Shown here: positions 9,962 through 20,558 of the stretch, piece by piece
Numbering within the stretch: position 1 is the first letter of the stretch
Layout: each line of letters begins with the position of its first letter
Source of the DNA: Archangium primigenium
Lineage (GTDB): Bacteria; Myxococcota; Myxococcia; Myxococcales; Myxococcaceae
Length of the DNA stretch: 64,000 nucleotides
Direction: 5' to 3'
Assembly (NCBI RefSeq): GCF_016904885.1
Contig: NZ_JADWYI010000001.1
Span: 2,108,001-2,172,000 of the forward strand
The notes under the pieces: generated by a model
What the model was told of the DNA's origin: nothing
The model's database searches: none
The model's input: the letters and a program-made list of their open reading frames with translations, nothing else
Made by a program: the position numbers and the translations under genes

Positions 9962-11425
9962 GTGGCTCTACGTCCCTCGGAGTGGGAGCAGGTGGTGGCG
10001 GAGGTGGCCGCGCGGCTGACGGGTGCGGTGGTGCAGAAGGCCTGGTGTCCGCTGCCCCGGCTCGTCTACCTGGAGTGCCGCGTGCCCGGGCGCTCCGTCC
10101 TCGTGTGCCTGTGCGCGGAGGGCGAGCTGTCGCGCCTCTCCGTCGCCGCCGAGCGCTTCCCCACGCCGGGTGAGCCCGCGCCCTTCCAGCGCTGGCTGCG
10201 CCAGGAACTGGTGGGGCTCAAGCTCGCCGGGCTCTCCTGGTCGGAGGCGGGCCGCACGGTGACGCTGGACCTGCAGAGCGACGAGTCGCGGCGGCGCCTG
10301 GTGCTGGAGGTGGGCGCGCCGGGGGGCCTGGTGCTGCTGGCGGCCGACTCCCAGCGGGTGTTGATGCTCTCGGGGGACGGCCTCGCCCAGCGCCGGGCCC
10401 TGCACCCCGGTGGACTGTGGGCCCCGCCCGCGCCCGTGAACGACGAGGTGATCGCCCGCACGCGCGCCCAACCCTCCCGGCTGGAGCCCAAGCCGGATGA
10501 CCTCCTGCCCCTGGCGGAGGCGGCCGAGCGGCTCCTCGGGCCCAAGGACAAGGCGAGCCGCGCGGAGATCATCCGTCGGCGGTTGGCGCTGCCCTACCGG
10601 GCGCGGCTCAAGCGCTCGGGGCGGACGCTGGAGAAGGTGCGCGCGGAGGCGGCGCGGGGCCCGGAGGCCGAGCGGCACCGCCAACTCGGCGAGCTGCTCA
10701 CGCAGAACCTCTACCAGCTCAAGCGCGGGGCCCGGGAGGTGGTGCTCACCTCTTATACGGAGGCGGGCATGGAGGAAGTCCACGTGACGCTGGACCCCAG
10801 GCGCACGCCCAAGGAGGAGGTGGAGTGGCACTTCCACCAGTACCGGCGGCTGATGCGGGGCGTGGAGCACGCGCGCCAGCGCGAGGCGGAGCTGGCGCGC
10901 GAGGTGGCGCACGCCCAGGAGGCGCTGCGGCAGGTGGAGGAGATGGACGAGGCGGCGCTGCTCGCGCAGGTGGAGGTGCTGCACCAGCCGGCGGGCGAGG
11001 ACGGTCCGCCCGAGGCCCGGCCCTTCAAGGAGTACGTGGGGCACGGGGGCCAGCGCATCTGGGTGGGCAAGGGCGGCGAGGACAACGACACGCTCACCTT
11101 CAAGGTGGCGCGGCCGGGACACCTGTGGCTGCACGCGCGGGGCCTGTCGGGCAGCCACGTGGTGGTGCCCCTGCCCAAGGGGGTGGAGGTGTCCCAGGAG
11201 GTGCTCCTGGACGCGGCGCACCTGGCGCTGCACCACTCGGGGGCCAAGGGCGAGCCGCGGGGCGAGGTGAGCTGGGTGCCGGTGAAGTTCGTCAAGAAGG
11301 TGAAGGGCGGTGCGCCGGGCCAGGTGCTCTACACCCGCGAGAAGACGCTGGTGGTGCGCCGCGAGGCCGAGCGCCTGGAGCGGCTGCTCAAGACGCGCGG
11401 CGGAGAGGCGCCCGTGGCCTCATGA
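9962..11425 (+). CDS. NFACT (RqcH/FbpA-like) RNA-binding protein
   Basis: A 487-residue protein of the NFACT family, whose bacterial members (RqcH) bind stalled large ribosomal subunits and add alanine tails for quality control. The C-terminal NFACT-R domain is clear from about residue 355, with GQRIWVGKGGEDNDTLTF and HLWLHARGLSGSHVVVPLP. The middle (about 300-345) is a helical coiled coil, and the N-terminal half fits NFACT-N, though its start differs from the usual LDG motif. The GTG start has AGGAGG seven bases upstream. The stop overlaps the ATG of the next gene. Function is inferred from the family. Confidence 0.88.
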   Translation: MALRPSEWEQVVAEVAARLTGAVVQKAWCPLPRLVYLECRVPGRSVLVCLCAEGELSRLSVAAERFPTPGEPAPFQRWLRQELVGLKLAGLSWSEAGRTVTLDLQSDESRRRLVLEVGAPGGLVLLAADSQRVLMLSGDGLAQRRALHPGGLWAPPAPVNDEVIARTRAQPSRLEPKPDDLLPLAEAAERLLGPKDKASRAEIIRRRLALPYRARLKRSGRTLEKVRAEAARGPEAERHRQLGELLTQNLYQLKRGAREVVLTSYTEAGMEEVHVTLDPRRTPKEEVEWHFHQYRRLMRGVEHARQREAELAREVAHAQEALRQVEEMDEAALLAQVEVLHQPAGEDGPPEARPFKEYVGHGGQRIWVGKGGEDNDTLTFKVARPGHLWLHARGLSGSHVVVPLPKGVEVSQEVLLDAAHLALHHSGAKGEPRGEVSWVPVKFVKKVKGGAPGQVLYTREKTLVVRREAERLERLLKTRGGEAPVAS

Positions 11426-11985
11426 CGGGCGAGGTGCCGCAGGGCTCCGTCTGTGCCCGCTGTCCGCGGCTGCTCGGGGCCTCGTGCTGCGAGGTGAAGG
11501 AGGGCGAGCGCCTGGCCACGCTCACGCGCGCGGACGTGGAGCGGATCCAGGCCCACACGCGGCTCGCCGCCCGGCGCTTCGTCGACGAGGAAGTCCTCTC
11601 GCACGAGGAGGCGGCGGAGTACGAGGCGCGCCGTCCGCTCTACCGGGGGTACTTCGCCCGCGCGCCGGTGCGGCTGACGCTGCGCACGCGCGCGGGCGCC
11701 TGTGTGTTCCACGCGCCGGGGAAGGGCTGCGTGCTGCCCGCGGAGGTGCGGCCCGTGGCGTGTCGGCTCTACCCCTTCGAGCGCTGGCCGGACGGCAGTT
11801 GGAGCGTGCAGATGGGCCGCTACGGGGACCTGTCCGAGGCCCGGGCCGGGGGCGATGCCTGCCTGGCGGTGGAGGAGGCCGACAGCATGGACGGCGTGCT
11901 GGAGCTGTTCGGCACCACGCGCGAGCAGGTGGAGGCCTTGGGGGAAGTGCTCGCCGGTGAGACGGGGCGACACGGCCGGGGTTGA
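11422..11985 (+). CDS. YkgJ-family cysteine cluster protein
   Basis: A 187-residue protein of the YkgJ family, thought to bind iron or zinc through conserved cysteines. The clusters are CARCPRLLGASCCEV near the N-terminus, CVFHAPGKGC in the middle and CVLPAEVRPVACRLYPF after it. The ATG overlaps the upstream stop (ATGA), so it is translationally coupled to the NFACT gene, which hints at a shared role in translation or RNA handling. No enzyme activity can be assigned. A second, shorter YkgJ-like gene lies near 53.4 kb. Confidence 0.85.
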   Translation: MTGEVPQGSVCARCPRLLGASCCEVKEGERLATLTRADVERIQAHTRLAARRFVDEEVLSHEEAAEYEARRPLYRGYFARAPVRLTLRTRAGACVFHAPGKGCVLPAEVRPVACRLYPFERWPDGSWSVQMGRYGDLSEARAGGDACLAVEEADSMDGVLELFGTTREQVEALGEVLAGETGRHGRG

Positions 11986-12123
11986 CGGGGTGACGGTGGC
12001 CGGGCGGGCGAGCGCCGCCGGCCTTGAGTCCCGGAGGCCGACGGGTACGATGGGGCCCGCGTGTCGTCGCTCCCGACCCCTCCTTCCTACTTCGTTCCAC
12101 GTGCTTCCTCCGCGGAGGAGGGC

Positions 12124-12948
12124 ATGTCGTCGGCCGTGCGTCGTGGGGTCGACGCTTCCCATCGCCTCGCCTCGGTGCCGCGCGAGCCGCCCGTGCGGCC
12201 GGTGGCCCTCGCGCCCGAATCGCCCGAGTCGCCCGAGGATTGGGCCTTCACGCCCGAGCCCACCCGGGAGGAGCTGTGGGCGCGCGCGGAGACGCTCGCC
12301 TACTACCTGTCCGCCAACCTGCGCATGCCGGTGCGGCTGTCGGTCACGGACAACCGCTCCACCATGGTGTCCTTCCGGCGCAGCGCCAACGTGCTGCAAC
12401 TGCGCCTGCACCACATGTTCCTGGACGCGCCCGAGGGCGTGGTGCGCGCGGTGGCGGACTACGCCGGCCGCGGCAACCGGGTCGCCGGCGGCGTGCTGGA
12501 CGACTACATCCGGGGCCAGCAGCCGCGCATCCGCCAGGAGCGCCACGCGGCCGAGGCCGACCTCGATCCGCGCGGCAGCCACTTCGACCTGCAGGTCCTC
12601 TTCGATCGCCTCAACGGCTCCTGCTTCCAGGACACCATCCAGGCGCGCATCGGCTGGGGCCGCATGCCCCCGCGCCGCCGCCGCAAGTCCATCCGCCTGG
12701 GGGTCTACGATCACCAGACGCGGGAGATCCGCATCCACCCGGCGCTGGATCGCCCCGAGGTGCCCTCCTTCTTCGTGGAGTTCATCATCTTCCACGAGAT
12801 GCTCCACCAGCTCTTCCCCAGCGCCAACGCCACGGGCCGCCGCGTGCACCATCCGCGCGCCTTCCGGGAGCGCGAGAAGACGTTCCCCCTCTACGCTGCC
12901 GCACTGCGTTGGGAACGGGAGAACCTGAACCTCTTGTTGCGCGGCTGA
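12124..12948 (+). CDS. Putative zinc metallopeptidase with HEMLH motif (SprT/zincin-like)
   Basis: A protein of about 274 residues with one clear catalytic-type motif, HEMLHQ (HExxH) near residue 222, preceded by the hydrophobic strand FFVEFIIF as in SprT-like and other zincins. A conserved basic patch (RMPPRRRRKSIRLG) precedes it and a third metal ligand may be the His in VHHPRAF. No signal peptide or membrane segment is seen. The start at 12124 has GGAGG five bases upstream; an in-frame GTG at 12061 is possible. Substrate and role are unknown; the peptidase assignment rests on the motif alone. Confidence 0.75.
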   Translation: MSSAVRRGVDASHRLASVPREPPVRPVALAPESPESPEDWAFTPEPTREELWARAETLAYYLSANLRMPVRLSVTDNRSTMVSFRRSANVLQLRLHHMFLDAPEGVVRAVADYAGRGNRVAGGVLDDYIRGQQPRIRQERHAAEADLDPRGSHFDLQVLFDRLNGSCFQDTIQARIGWGRMPPRRRRKSIRLGVYDHQTREIRIHPALDRPEVPSFFVEFIIFHEMLHQLFPSANATGRRVHHPRAFREREKTFPLYAAALRWERENLNLLLRG

Positions 12949-13037
12949 ACGCTCGGCGCTTTACCAATTTACCGATCGACCGGCTCGCGGCGACGTCGCT
13001 TGACCCTTTGTGTGGCTCGACCCGATTCTCCGCCGCC

Positions 13038-14468
<1,431 letters not shown>

Positions 14469-14479
14469 GACGGAAGTTC

Positions 14480-14507
14480 CCCGGGCCTTCTTCTCGGAAG
14501 GCCCGGG
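14480..14507. terminator. Bidirectional terminator hairpin between pyk and the HD-GYP gene
   Basis: A perfect 11-bp stem, CCCGGGCCTTC (14480-14490) with GAAGGCCCGGG (14497-14507), and a six-base loop sit between the two convergent genes. No long T-run follows on either strand, so termination strength is inferred from the stem. Confidence 0.7.
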
Positions 14508-14516
14508 CGGTAGCGC

Positions 14517-16079
14517 CTAGCCCGACTGGGCTTCCTTCTGCATGCGTTGGGCCACCTCGGCCTCCACGAAGATGCGGAACAGGTCGGCGTCGAGCTGACC
14601 GCTCTTCACCTCGCGCGAGAGGATGTCGAGCGCGAGCGTGTGCGGCACGGCCTTCTTGTAGGGCCGGTCGCTCGCGGTGAGCGCGTCGTAGATGTCGGTG
14701 ATGGACATCATGCGCGACTGCACGGGGATGGACAGCTCGGGCACGGCGCGCGGGTAGCCCGAGCCGTTGAGCTTCTCGTGGTGCGCGTAGGCGATCTCCG
14801 GCACGCGGCGCAGGTTGCGCGTCCAGGGAATCTGCGTGAGGAAGCGGTAGGTGTGCTCCACGTGGCTCTCGATCTCCCGGCGCTCCTCCTCGGAGAGCGT
14901 GCCCTTGGCGATCGACAGCGAGGTGATCTCCCGGTCGATGAGCAGGGGCCGCTCCTGGCCGAACGCGTCGTCGAAGCGCAGGTGCTTGAGCTCGTGCAGG
15001 CGCTCGAAGTTGCCCTGGGCGAGCACCGTGGGCCGATTGCAGGTGAGGACGAACTCGAGCACCTCGTCCAGGTGCTTCATCTCCTGGACGAGCCGGGCGT
15101 CCTCCTCGGCGTCGATCTCCGGGAGGTGGTGGGTGCCGCGCACCCGCACGGCGTCGAGCCGCCGACGGTAGCTCTTGAGCTGGAGGTCCTTGCGCGCGAG
15201 CTGGAAGCGCGCCTGCAGGGCGTCCATCTCCGAGGGGTAGAGCTTCTCGGCCTTGACGAGCACGGGCTCGCGCACGCCCACCTTGCCGAAGTCATGCAGG
15301 AGCGAGGCGTAGCGCAGCTCCTGCAACTCGCTGTGGCTGAAGCGGGTGTGGGCGTAGGGCCCGGTGTGCACGTGCTCGAGCGCGCGGGCGAGCGACACGG
15401 TGAGGTTGGCCACGCGGCCCGAGTGGCCCGCGGTGGTGGGGTCTCTCGACTCGATGGCCACCACGGAGGCGGAGACGAAGCCCTCGAACAGGCGGTTGAT
15501 GTCCTCGTGGAGCAGCGCGTTCTCGATGGCGCCGGCGGCCTGGGCGCCCAGGGCGAGCAGGAGCTCCTCGTCCTCGGAGTCGAAGGGCTGGCCGTTGAGC
15601 TTGTTGAGGGCCTGGATGACGCCCGTCACCTCGCCGTTGGCGTCGCGCATGGGCACGCAGAGCACGCTCTGGGTGCGGTAGCCGCTCAGGGTGTCGAAGG
15701 AGCGGTTGAAGCGCTCGTCGGCGTAGGCGTCCGGCAGGTTGATGACCTCGCCGGTCTCGGCCACCTGGCCGGCGATGCCGCTGCCCACCGGGAGGCGGAT
15801 TTCATTCTTGGAGCCCTGGGCCACCTTGCTCCAGAGCTGGTTGCGCTCGCGGTCCAGCACGAAGAGCGAGCACCGGTCGGCCTCCACCACCTTGCTGGCC
15901 TCGTAGAGGATGAGCGGCAGCAGCAAGTCCAGGTCCCGCTCGGCGCTCATGGCCTTGGCGACGTCCAGGATGGACGTCAGCTTCTTGAGGCGCCGATTGA
16001 GGTCGGGGGGGCTGGGCGGCGGCTGGCTCTGTGGAAGCACCAAGGAGGACTCCGGAAGGGGCGGGCGCGCGGACGACAA
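14517..16079 (-). CDS. GAF-domain HD-GYP protein, probable cyclic-di-GMP phosphodiesterase
   Basis: A 520-residue cytoplasmic protein. A GAF sensor domain occupies about residues 35-195. The HD-GYP domain follows, with HDFGK (262-266), a third histidine region HVEHTYRFL (about 406-414) and the family-defining HHEKLNGSGYP (433-443). Such domains hydrolyse cyclic di-GMP, lowering its level. About 140 residues separate the HD half from the next metal-binding helix, much longer than usual, suggesting an inserted subdomain (about 270-400). The gene is divergent from rpe. The signal sensed by the GAF domain is not predictable. Confidence 0.93.
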   Translation of the reverse strand: MSSARPPLPESSLVLPQSQPPPSPPDLNRRLKKLTSILDVAKAMSAERDLDLLLPLILYEASKVVEADRCSLFVLDRERNQLWSKVAQGSKNEIRLPVGSGIAGQVAETGEVINLPDAYADERFNRSFDTLSGYRTQSVLCVPMRDANGEVTGVIQALNKLNGQPFDSEDEELLLALGAQAAGAIENALLHEDINRLFEGFVSASVVAIESRDPTTAGHSGRVANLTVSLARALEHVHTGPYAHTRFSHSELQELRYASLLHDFGKVGVREPVLVKAEKLYPSEMDALQARFQLARKDLQLKSYRRRLDAVRVRGTHHLPEIDAEEDARLVQEMKHLDEVLEFVLTCNRPTVLAQGNFERLHELKHLRFDDAFGQERPLLIDREITSLSIAKGTLSEEERREIESHVEHTYRFLTQIPWTRNLRRVPEIAYAHHEKLNGSGYPRAVPELSIPVQSRMMSITDIYDALTASDRPYKKAVPHTLALDILSREVKSGQLDADLFRIFVEAEVAQRMQKEAQSG

Positions 16080-16153
16080 GGGCTCTTCTTAGCACGGCCC
16101 CGCCCGTGACCAACCGGCCCCTCCCGCCCGGACGCTCCTCGAACGAGCCAGTA

Positions 16154-16167
16154 CCCGGCGCGCCGGG
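16154..16167. repeat. 14-bp perfect palindrome in the rpe/HD-GYP divergent region
   Basis: CCCGGCGCGCCGGG is a perfect palindrome 20 bases before the rpe start. It could be an operator shared by the divergent genes, but pure G/C palindromes arise easily at this base composition. Confidence 0.3.
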
Positions 16168-16186
16168 AAGTGACTAAGTAGCCGGC

Positions 16187-16828
<642 letters not shown>

Positions 16829-16840
<12 letters not shown>

Positions 16841-17233
16841 AGCCTCGGCGCCCTGCGCGCTCAGGGCGAACAGGCCCGCCATACGGGCCACGCGCATCAT
16901 GAAGGTGTGGTCGAACGGCTTCACCTCGTAGGCGTCCGCGCCGAGCTCGAAGCACACATGGCGGGTGAACTGGTCCTCCACGCCGCTGAGGATGATGACC
17001 TTGCACGCGCGCGTCTCGGGATCCTGCTTGAGCCGGGCGAGCAGATCGCGACCGTCCTCGTGCTGGTGGATGTCGAGGATGATGACGGCGGGGCGGTGCT
17101 GCCGGGCCAGCTCCAGCACGTGGCGGGAGGTGGTGTCCGCCACGGAGGCGAGGCCCGTGCGGCGGGCCTCCCGGGCGAGCGCCGACACCACGAGGGGCTC
17201 ATCATCGGAGATCAGGACGATCGGAGAGAGCAT
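16829..17233 (-). CDS. Stand-alone response-regulator receiver protein
   Basis: A 134-residue receiver domain without output domain. Acidic residues D10/D11, the phosphoacceptor D54 ([10 protein letters not shown]) and K105 (YEVKPF) are in place. Such CheY-like proteins relay phosphate or bind targets directly. The ATG at 17233 starts just before the first strand; a longer form beginning at 17290 would add a tail containing LLGTPLN, encoded by the repeated 24-base motif. No histidine kinase is adjacent, so it is an orphan. Its stop overlaps the rpe 3' end. Confidence 0.9.
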
Positions 17234-17258
17234 GGGGGCCTCGGGGGTGGCTGCGCGG

Positions 17259-17282
17259 TTCAAAGGAGTGCCAAGCAAGCGT
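17259..17282 (-). repeat. 24-base motif, copy 2, upstream of the receiver gene
   Basis: The minus-strand element has core GGCACTCC and matches the CLC-start element (2824-2847) at 17 of 24 bases. It lies 25 bases upstream of the receiver ATG. In both places the frame that runs into the gene reads LLGTP, so either the DNA or a short peptide is conserved. Confidence 0.5.
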
Positions 17283-17405
17283 CGTTCCATCCGGGATTTC
17301 CGGGAAAATAGAGGGGTTAGGCGAGCGGGGCCTGGGTCATGCGGGACCGATGGGTCGCTCCCTACCCGGAAAACGGGGGGCGGATGAAAAGCGGAGGGAA
17401 GGGCG

Positions 17406-17434
17406 TTGACTCAGCCGGGCGGGTCGGGTACATC
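17406..17434 (+). promoter_or_regulatory. Promoter of tRNA-Pro
   Basis: TTGACT (17406-17411) and TACATC (17429-17434) are spaced by 17 bases, which puts the transcription start near 17441, about 46 bases before the tRNA. Confidence 0.6.
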
Positions 17435-17486
17435 CCCGCCTGCTTCGACGGCCCGAAAGCAGTTCCGGCGAAGGCACGTACGGTGA

Positions 17487-17564
<78 letters not shown>

Positions 17565-17566
17565 CA

Positions 17567-17619
17567 GAAGGGCGCGGATCCCACGGAGAAATCCACGGGG
17601 TCCGCGCCCTTCGCCTTTC
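17567..17619 (+). terminator. Terminator after tRNA-Pro
   Basis: A 16-bp stem with one mismatch, GAAGGGCGCGGATCCC (17567-17582) with GGGGTCCGCGCCCTTC (17597-17612), is followed by a short T-rich tract (CTTTCT). Confidence 0.8.
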
Positions 17620-17647
17620 TCAGGCAACGCGCCTCTTTCACGCCCTT

Positions 17648-18613
17648 CTAGTGCTCTTCCTCCGCGTCCGGCTCCTCGGGCTTCGCCGGTGCGTGGATGT
17701 TCCTGGGCTTGAGCAAGGTGAGGACGTTGCTGGCGCTCTGCTCGACAGGGGTCGTGCACCCGAGCTGGGCCATATACGCGACGAGGTAGTGTCCCTTGTC
17801 CCAGTTCTCCTCGTGGGTGAGTTCGAGTCGGCTGGTGCGCCGCTCCGATGCGCCCGAGCCCTGGGTGAGCGCCGGGGACTCTGCGTAATCGAGGCTCTTG
17901 CAGTCGCATCGCTTGTCATCGATGAGTCGGACGCACAAATGCCCAGTCACGCGGCCCTTCACGAGGTTGGTGACTTTGTAGGCCACCGTCACCTCGTCCT
18001 GTTCGTTCTGGGTGAGCTGAACCTCCTCGAGCTTGAACCAGGGACCGGTGGCTTCACCGCTATCGGCTGGAGAGACTTTGGGCTCGGGCCGAGCATCGGT
18101 CGGAAGCTCCTGTCCGGATTTGTCCATGAGAATGAGTGCGCTCAGCCGCTCGGCCGTGGGGAGGCAGGACGTCTTGCCCACGTAGAGTCGGAAGAACTCC
18201 GCCGCTCGCCAGCTTTCCGCGGAGAGGAAATCCGACTCGTCGGTCACCTGGTCGGAGTCTCCCGCCCGCAGGCTGAGCCGGTCGAAGACATTTCCCTGCT
18301 CGACCAGATATCCCTCCTTGTCCACGGAATCCAGACAGAGAAGTGCCCGGACGCGCTGGGCGCCCTGGTTGCGGACGTCGTACGAGAGGGTCAGCTTCGA
18401 CTCGTTTTCGTCATAGCGGAGCCTCACGTTCGACAGCGTGTAGGTCTCCTCGGGTGGCACGGGCGCGGCTCGTGCCGCCACGGCGGGGGGAGCGGAGGGC
18501 GTCGGCGGCGCAGCGGGTTGCTCGTCCTTCTTGCAACCCGCGTGCAGCACGGCGATGCCGGTGACAACGAGAACGCAACGAACGAGCGGGGTGAAGGGAA
18601 CCTTCTCGCGCAT
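17648..18613 (-). CDS. Lipoprotein with two copies of an unknown domain
   Basis: A 321-residue predicted lipoprotein. The N-terminus has a basic stretch, a hydrophobic core and lipobox LHAGC, followed by a Pro/Ala linker. The rest seems to be two related modules: about residues 63-170 (YTLSNVRLRYDENE...) and about 210-310 (FKLEEVQLTQNEQD...). Both continue with a strand of the type LTLSYDV/VTVAYKV and a cysteine near LLCLDSVD/HLCVRLID. No known family was recognised. The start at 18613 is chosen because it gives a proper signal peptide. It probably sits in a cell-envelope membrane facing the periplasm. Confidence 0.8.
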   Translation of the reverse strand: MREKVPFTPLVRCVLVVTGIAVLHAGCKKDEQPAAPPTPSAPPAVAARAAPVPPEETYTLSNVRLRYDENESKLTLSYDVRNQGAQRVRALLCLDSVDKEGYLVEQGNVFDRLSLRAGDSDQVTDESDFLSAESWRAAEFFRLYVGKTSCLPTAERLSALILMDKSGQELPTDARPEPKVSPADSGEATGPWFKLEEVQLTQNEQDEVTVAYKVTNLVKGRVTGHLCVRLIDDKRCDCKSLDYAESPALTQGSGASERRTSRLELTHEENWDKGHYLVAYMAQLGCTTPVEQSASNVLTLLKPRNIHAPAKPEEPDAEEEH

Positions 18614-18903
18614 GTTGGCAGTGAATCCCACACCTGCTCCTGTCTCAAGGGCAACGTGCCCACGGGCGGCCCGGCGTTCCACTCCACTCGCGCGGATGAC
18701 GACTGCCTCGACTTCAGCATGGAGGTGCTCCCGACAGCACGGTCAGCCTGTGTCTGAATAGCGATGCGAGCACCGATCGTCGCAAGAGCCCGGTGTATGG
18801 CATCACCCCGAGGAAACGGGACGTCCACGTCACCATCACGGAGAAGATGGGCAAACACAACGACCCGGCAGTTCCCGTCTTCAAGAAGACCGAGTCACCA
18901 TGA
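18614..18903 (+). pseudogene. Decayed gene fragment with frameshift, function unknown
   Basis: Protein-like sequence without a start codon is split over two frames. One frame (to about 18727) reads GPAFHSTRADDDCLDFSMEV; the other, from about 18728, continues DSTVSLCLNSDASTDRR and PVYGITPRKRDVHVTITEK, ending at a stop at 18901-18903. Joining them needs one frameshift. The third positions are less GC-rich than in flanking genes. I could not identify the family. It looks like the 3' remnant of a gene whose 5' part is lost. Confidence 0.5.
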
Positions 18904-19079
18904 ACTTCTCGGACTCGGACAACCCCATCCAAAACATCAACGCCTTCGCATTGCACGTTCTGCCGGATTGGGTCACCGCCGACTCGACCCTCACGGCCTT
19001 GATGCCGAGCCGCCGTGGCATGAGCGCCGCCACGCGCGCCTTCATCGAGGCCTGTCCCCTCGCGGTCTGGCTGGATTGA
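18900..19079 (+). pseudogene. C-terminal remnant of a LysR-type regulator
   Basis: An open frame of 59 codons contains HVLPDWVTADSTLTALMPS and RRGMSAATRAFIEACP, which match the end of LysR-type regulators (the last strand and helix of the effector domain). The DNA-binding domain and most of the effector domain are missing. The adjacent DUF1772 gene could have been its former target, as LysR genes often neighbour the genes they control; that is inference. Confidence 0.6.
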
Positions 19080-19089
19080 AAACCGCGCT

Positions 19090-19572
19090 TCAACGCGCCA
19101 CGAGGGCGAGGATGTGGAGCGCGGTCGCACCCGTGCAGGCGAGCGTTCGGACATGGTTCCAGCGCGTCCAGTCCTCCAGATAGCGGGCCCAGAGCGTCGC
19201 GCCCTCGGCGCTGGTGGGGGCGACGGCGGCCAGTGCGTTGTTGAGGGGGACGTTGAATGCCACCGTCACGGCGAACATGCCGAGCACCTGCAGGAGGCCA
19301 CCGAGCAGCATGGGCAGCGCGCCCGGTTCACCCCAGCGCATGAGGGCGAGACCCGCGAGCACGGCGCCCGCGACCGTGGTGCCCAGGAACACCGGCATGA
19401 ACAGCGAGCGCACGATCTCGACATTGATGGCGTTCATCGCCGAGATGCCCGCCGCCCGGTCGAGGCGGGCGAGCGAGGTCATGATGAAGGCGGAGAAGGC
19501 GAAATAGAGCCCGGCGAGCAGGCCATTGCCGAGGGCGGAGAACCAGAGCAATCCAGCCACGAGGGTTTTCAT
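19090..19572 (-). CDS. DUF1772 (anthrone oxygenase-like) membrane protein
   Basis: A 160-residue protein with four hydrophobic segments and the DUF1772 pattern, including GLYFAFSAFIM near the N-terminus and FNVPLNNALA in the third quarter. Some relatives act as cofactor-free anthrone oxygenases, but most are uncharacterised. It is flanked by the LysR remnant and diverges from the diiron oxygenase gene. Role here unknown. Confidence 0.82.
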   Translation of the reverse strand: MKTLVAGLLWFSALGNGLLAGLYFAFSAFIMTSLARLDRAAGISAMNAINVEIVRSLFMPVFLGTTVAGAVLAGLALMRWGEPGALPMLLGGLLQVLGMFAVTVAFNVPLNNALAAVAPTSAEGATLWARYLEDWTRWNHVRTLACTGATALHILALVAR

Positions 19573-19676
19573 CGTCAGGCCATTCCTTGCGCCCAGCCGA
19601 GGAGGAGTCCCGGGCGGGGGCGAGCGGGCCTTTTCTACGCGTGTGGGCGCGGACCCGCTATCCTCCCGGATCCCTT

Positions 19677-20558
19677 ATGGAACTTCGCGTTGGCCCGAGC
19701 GCCGTGCCTTCCTCGTCCGCGTCGCTGCCCGGGGCCTGGGGCCGCATCGATTGGTCTCCCCCCGTCCCCGACCATTTCCTCATCCCCGAGCATCACTACC
19801 GCATGCGCGGGGATTGCTCCTTCCTCACCCCCGGCCAGCGGGTGCGCCTCAACCATCTGGCGGTGCGCTTCAGTTGTGAGTCTTTCGTCCACTTCGAGCG
19901 CTACGTCATCGACTACCTCGAGCAGTACCCGGGTCGGCTCGCGCCCCTGACCGAGCGGCGGGTGCGCCGCTTCGTCGACGAGGAGCGCGTGCACGTGGAC
20001 GCCTTCTACGCCGTCCTGGAGCGTCTGCGCCCGGAGCTCCATGCCGGGCGCCAACTGCGGATGCACCGCTGGACCTGGGTGGACAGACTGCTGCTGCGGG
20101 TGTCTCCGTCCGTCACCTTCTTCCTGCTGGCGGCCATCTTCGAGGAGATGACGCTCTATGTCCCGGTGGTGATGGACGAGCGGCCCGAGCAGTCCTATGC
20201 GCCGCTGCACGAGGTGATGCGCCTGCACGCCCGGGAGGAGCGGGGCCACGTGGCCCTGGACGAGCGGGTGCTCGCCCACGCGGCCCAGCGGCAACCCCGC
20301 TGGCTCGTGAGCCTCCAGGTCGTGCTGACGCTCGGACTGCTCGTGAGCGTGGGGATGCAGATGAACCGGGCCTGGAAGCGGGGCGTCGAGCAGTTCGCCC
20401 GCGAGGAGGGACTTCGCCCCGCGCAGGCCCGCGCGCTCCTGGGCAAGCGCTTGTCCACCTCGGACGAGATGGGGTTGCGCAGCATCTCGGCCCGCCTGGC
20501 CCACTCGCCCCTGGGGGGCGCCCGCCTGCTGCGTGCCGTGCTGGACCGACTGACGTGA
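19677..20558 (+). CDS. AurF-like diiron oxygenase
   Basis: A 293-residue protein with the full ligand set of AurF-type N-oxygenases: E74 (HFERY), E103xxH106 (EERVH), E156 or E157 (IFEE) and H184-x3-E188-x2-H191 (HAREERGH). These enzymes use a non-haem di-iron centre to oxidise amines or other small substrates, often in natural-product pathways. The ATG at 19677 starts the conserved part. The next gene starts at a GTG overlapping this stop (GTGA), and a third gene is coupled after that. No carrier protein or synthase is nearby, so the substrate is open. Family membership is well supported by the ligands. Confidence 0.85.
   Translation: MELRVGPSAVPSSSASLPGAWGRIDWSPPVPDHFLIPEHHYRMRGDCSFLTPGQRVRLNHLAVRFSCESFVHFERYVIDYLEQYPGRLAPLTERRVRRFVDEERVHVDAFYAVLERLRPELHAGRQLRMHRWTWVDRLLLRVSPSVTFFLLAAIFEEMTLYVPVVMDERPEQSYAPLHEVMRLHAREERGHVALDERVLAHAAQRQPRWLVSLQVVLTLGLLVSVGMQMNRAWKRGVEQFAREEGLRPAQARALLGKRLSTSDEMGLRSISARLAHSPLGGARLLRAVLDRLT

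Noticed and set aside
17259-17282. Sigma-54 promoter upstream of the receiver gene
   Set aside because: The GGCAC box is followed by a TG one base too close and without the GC of a -12 element, so a functional sigma-54 promoter is unlikely.
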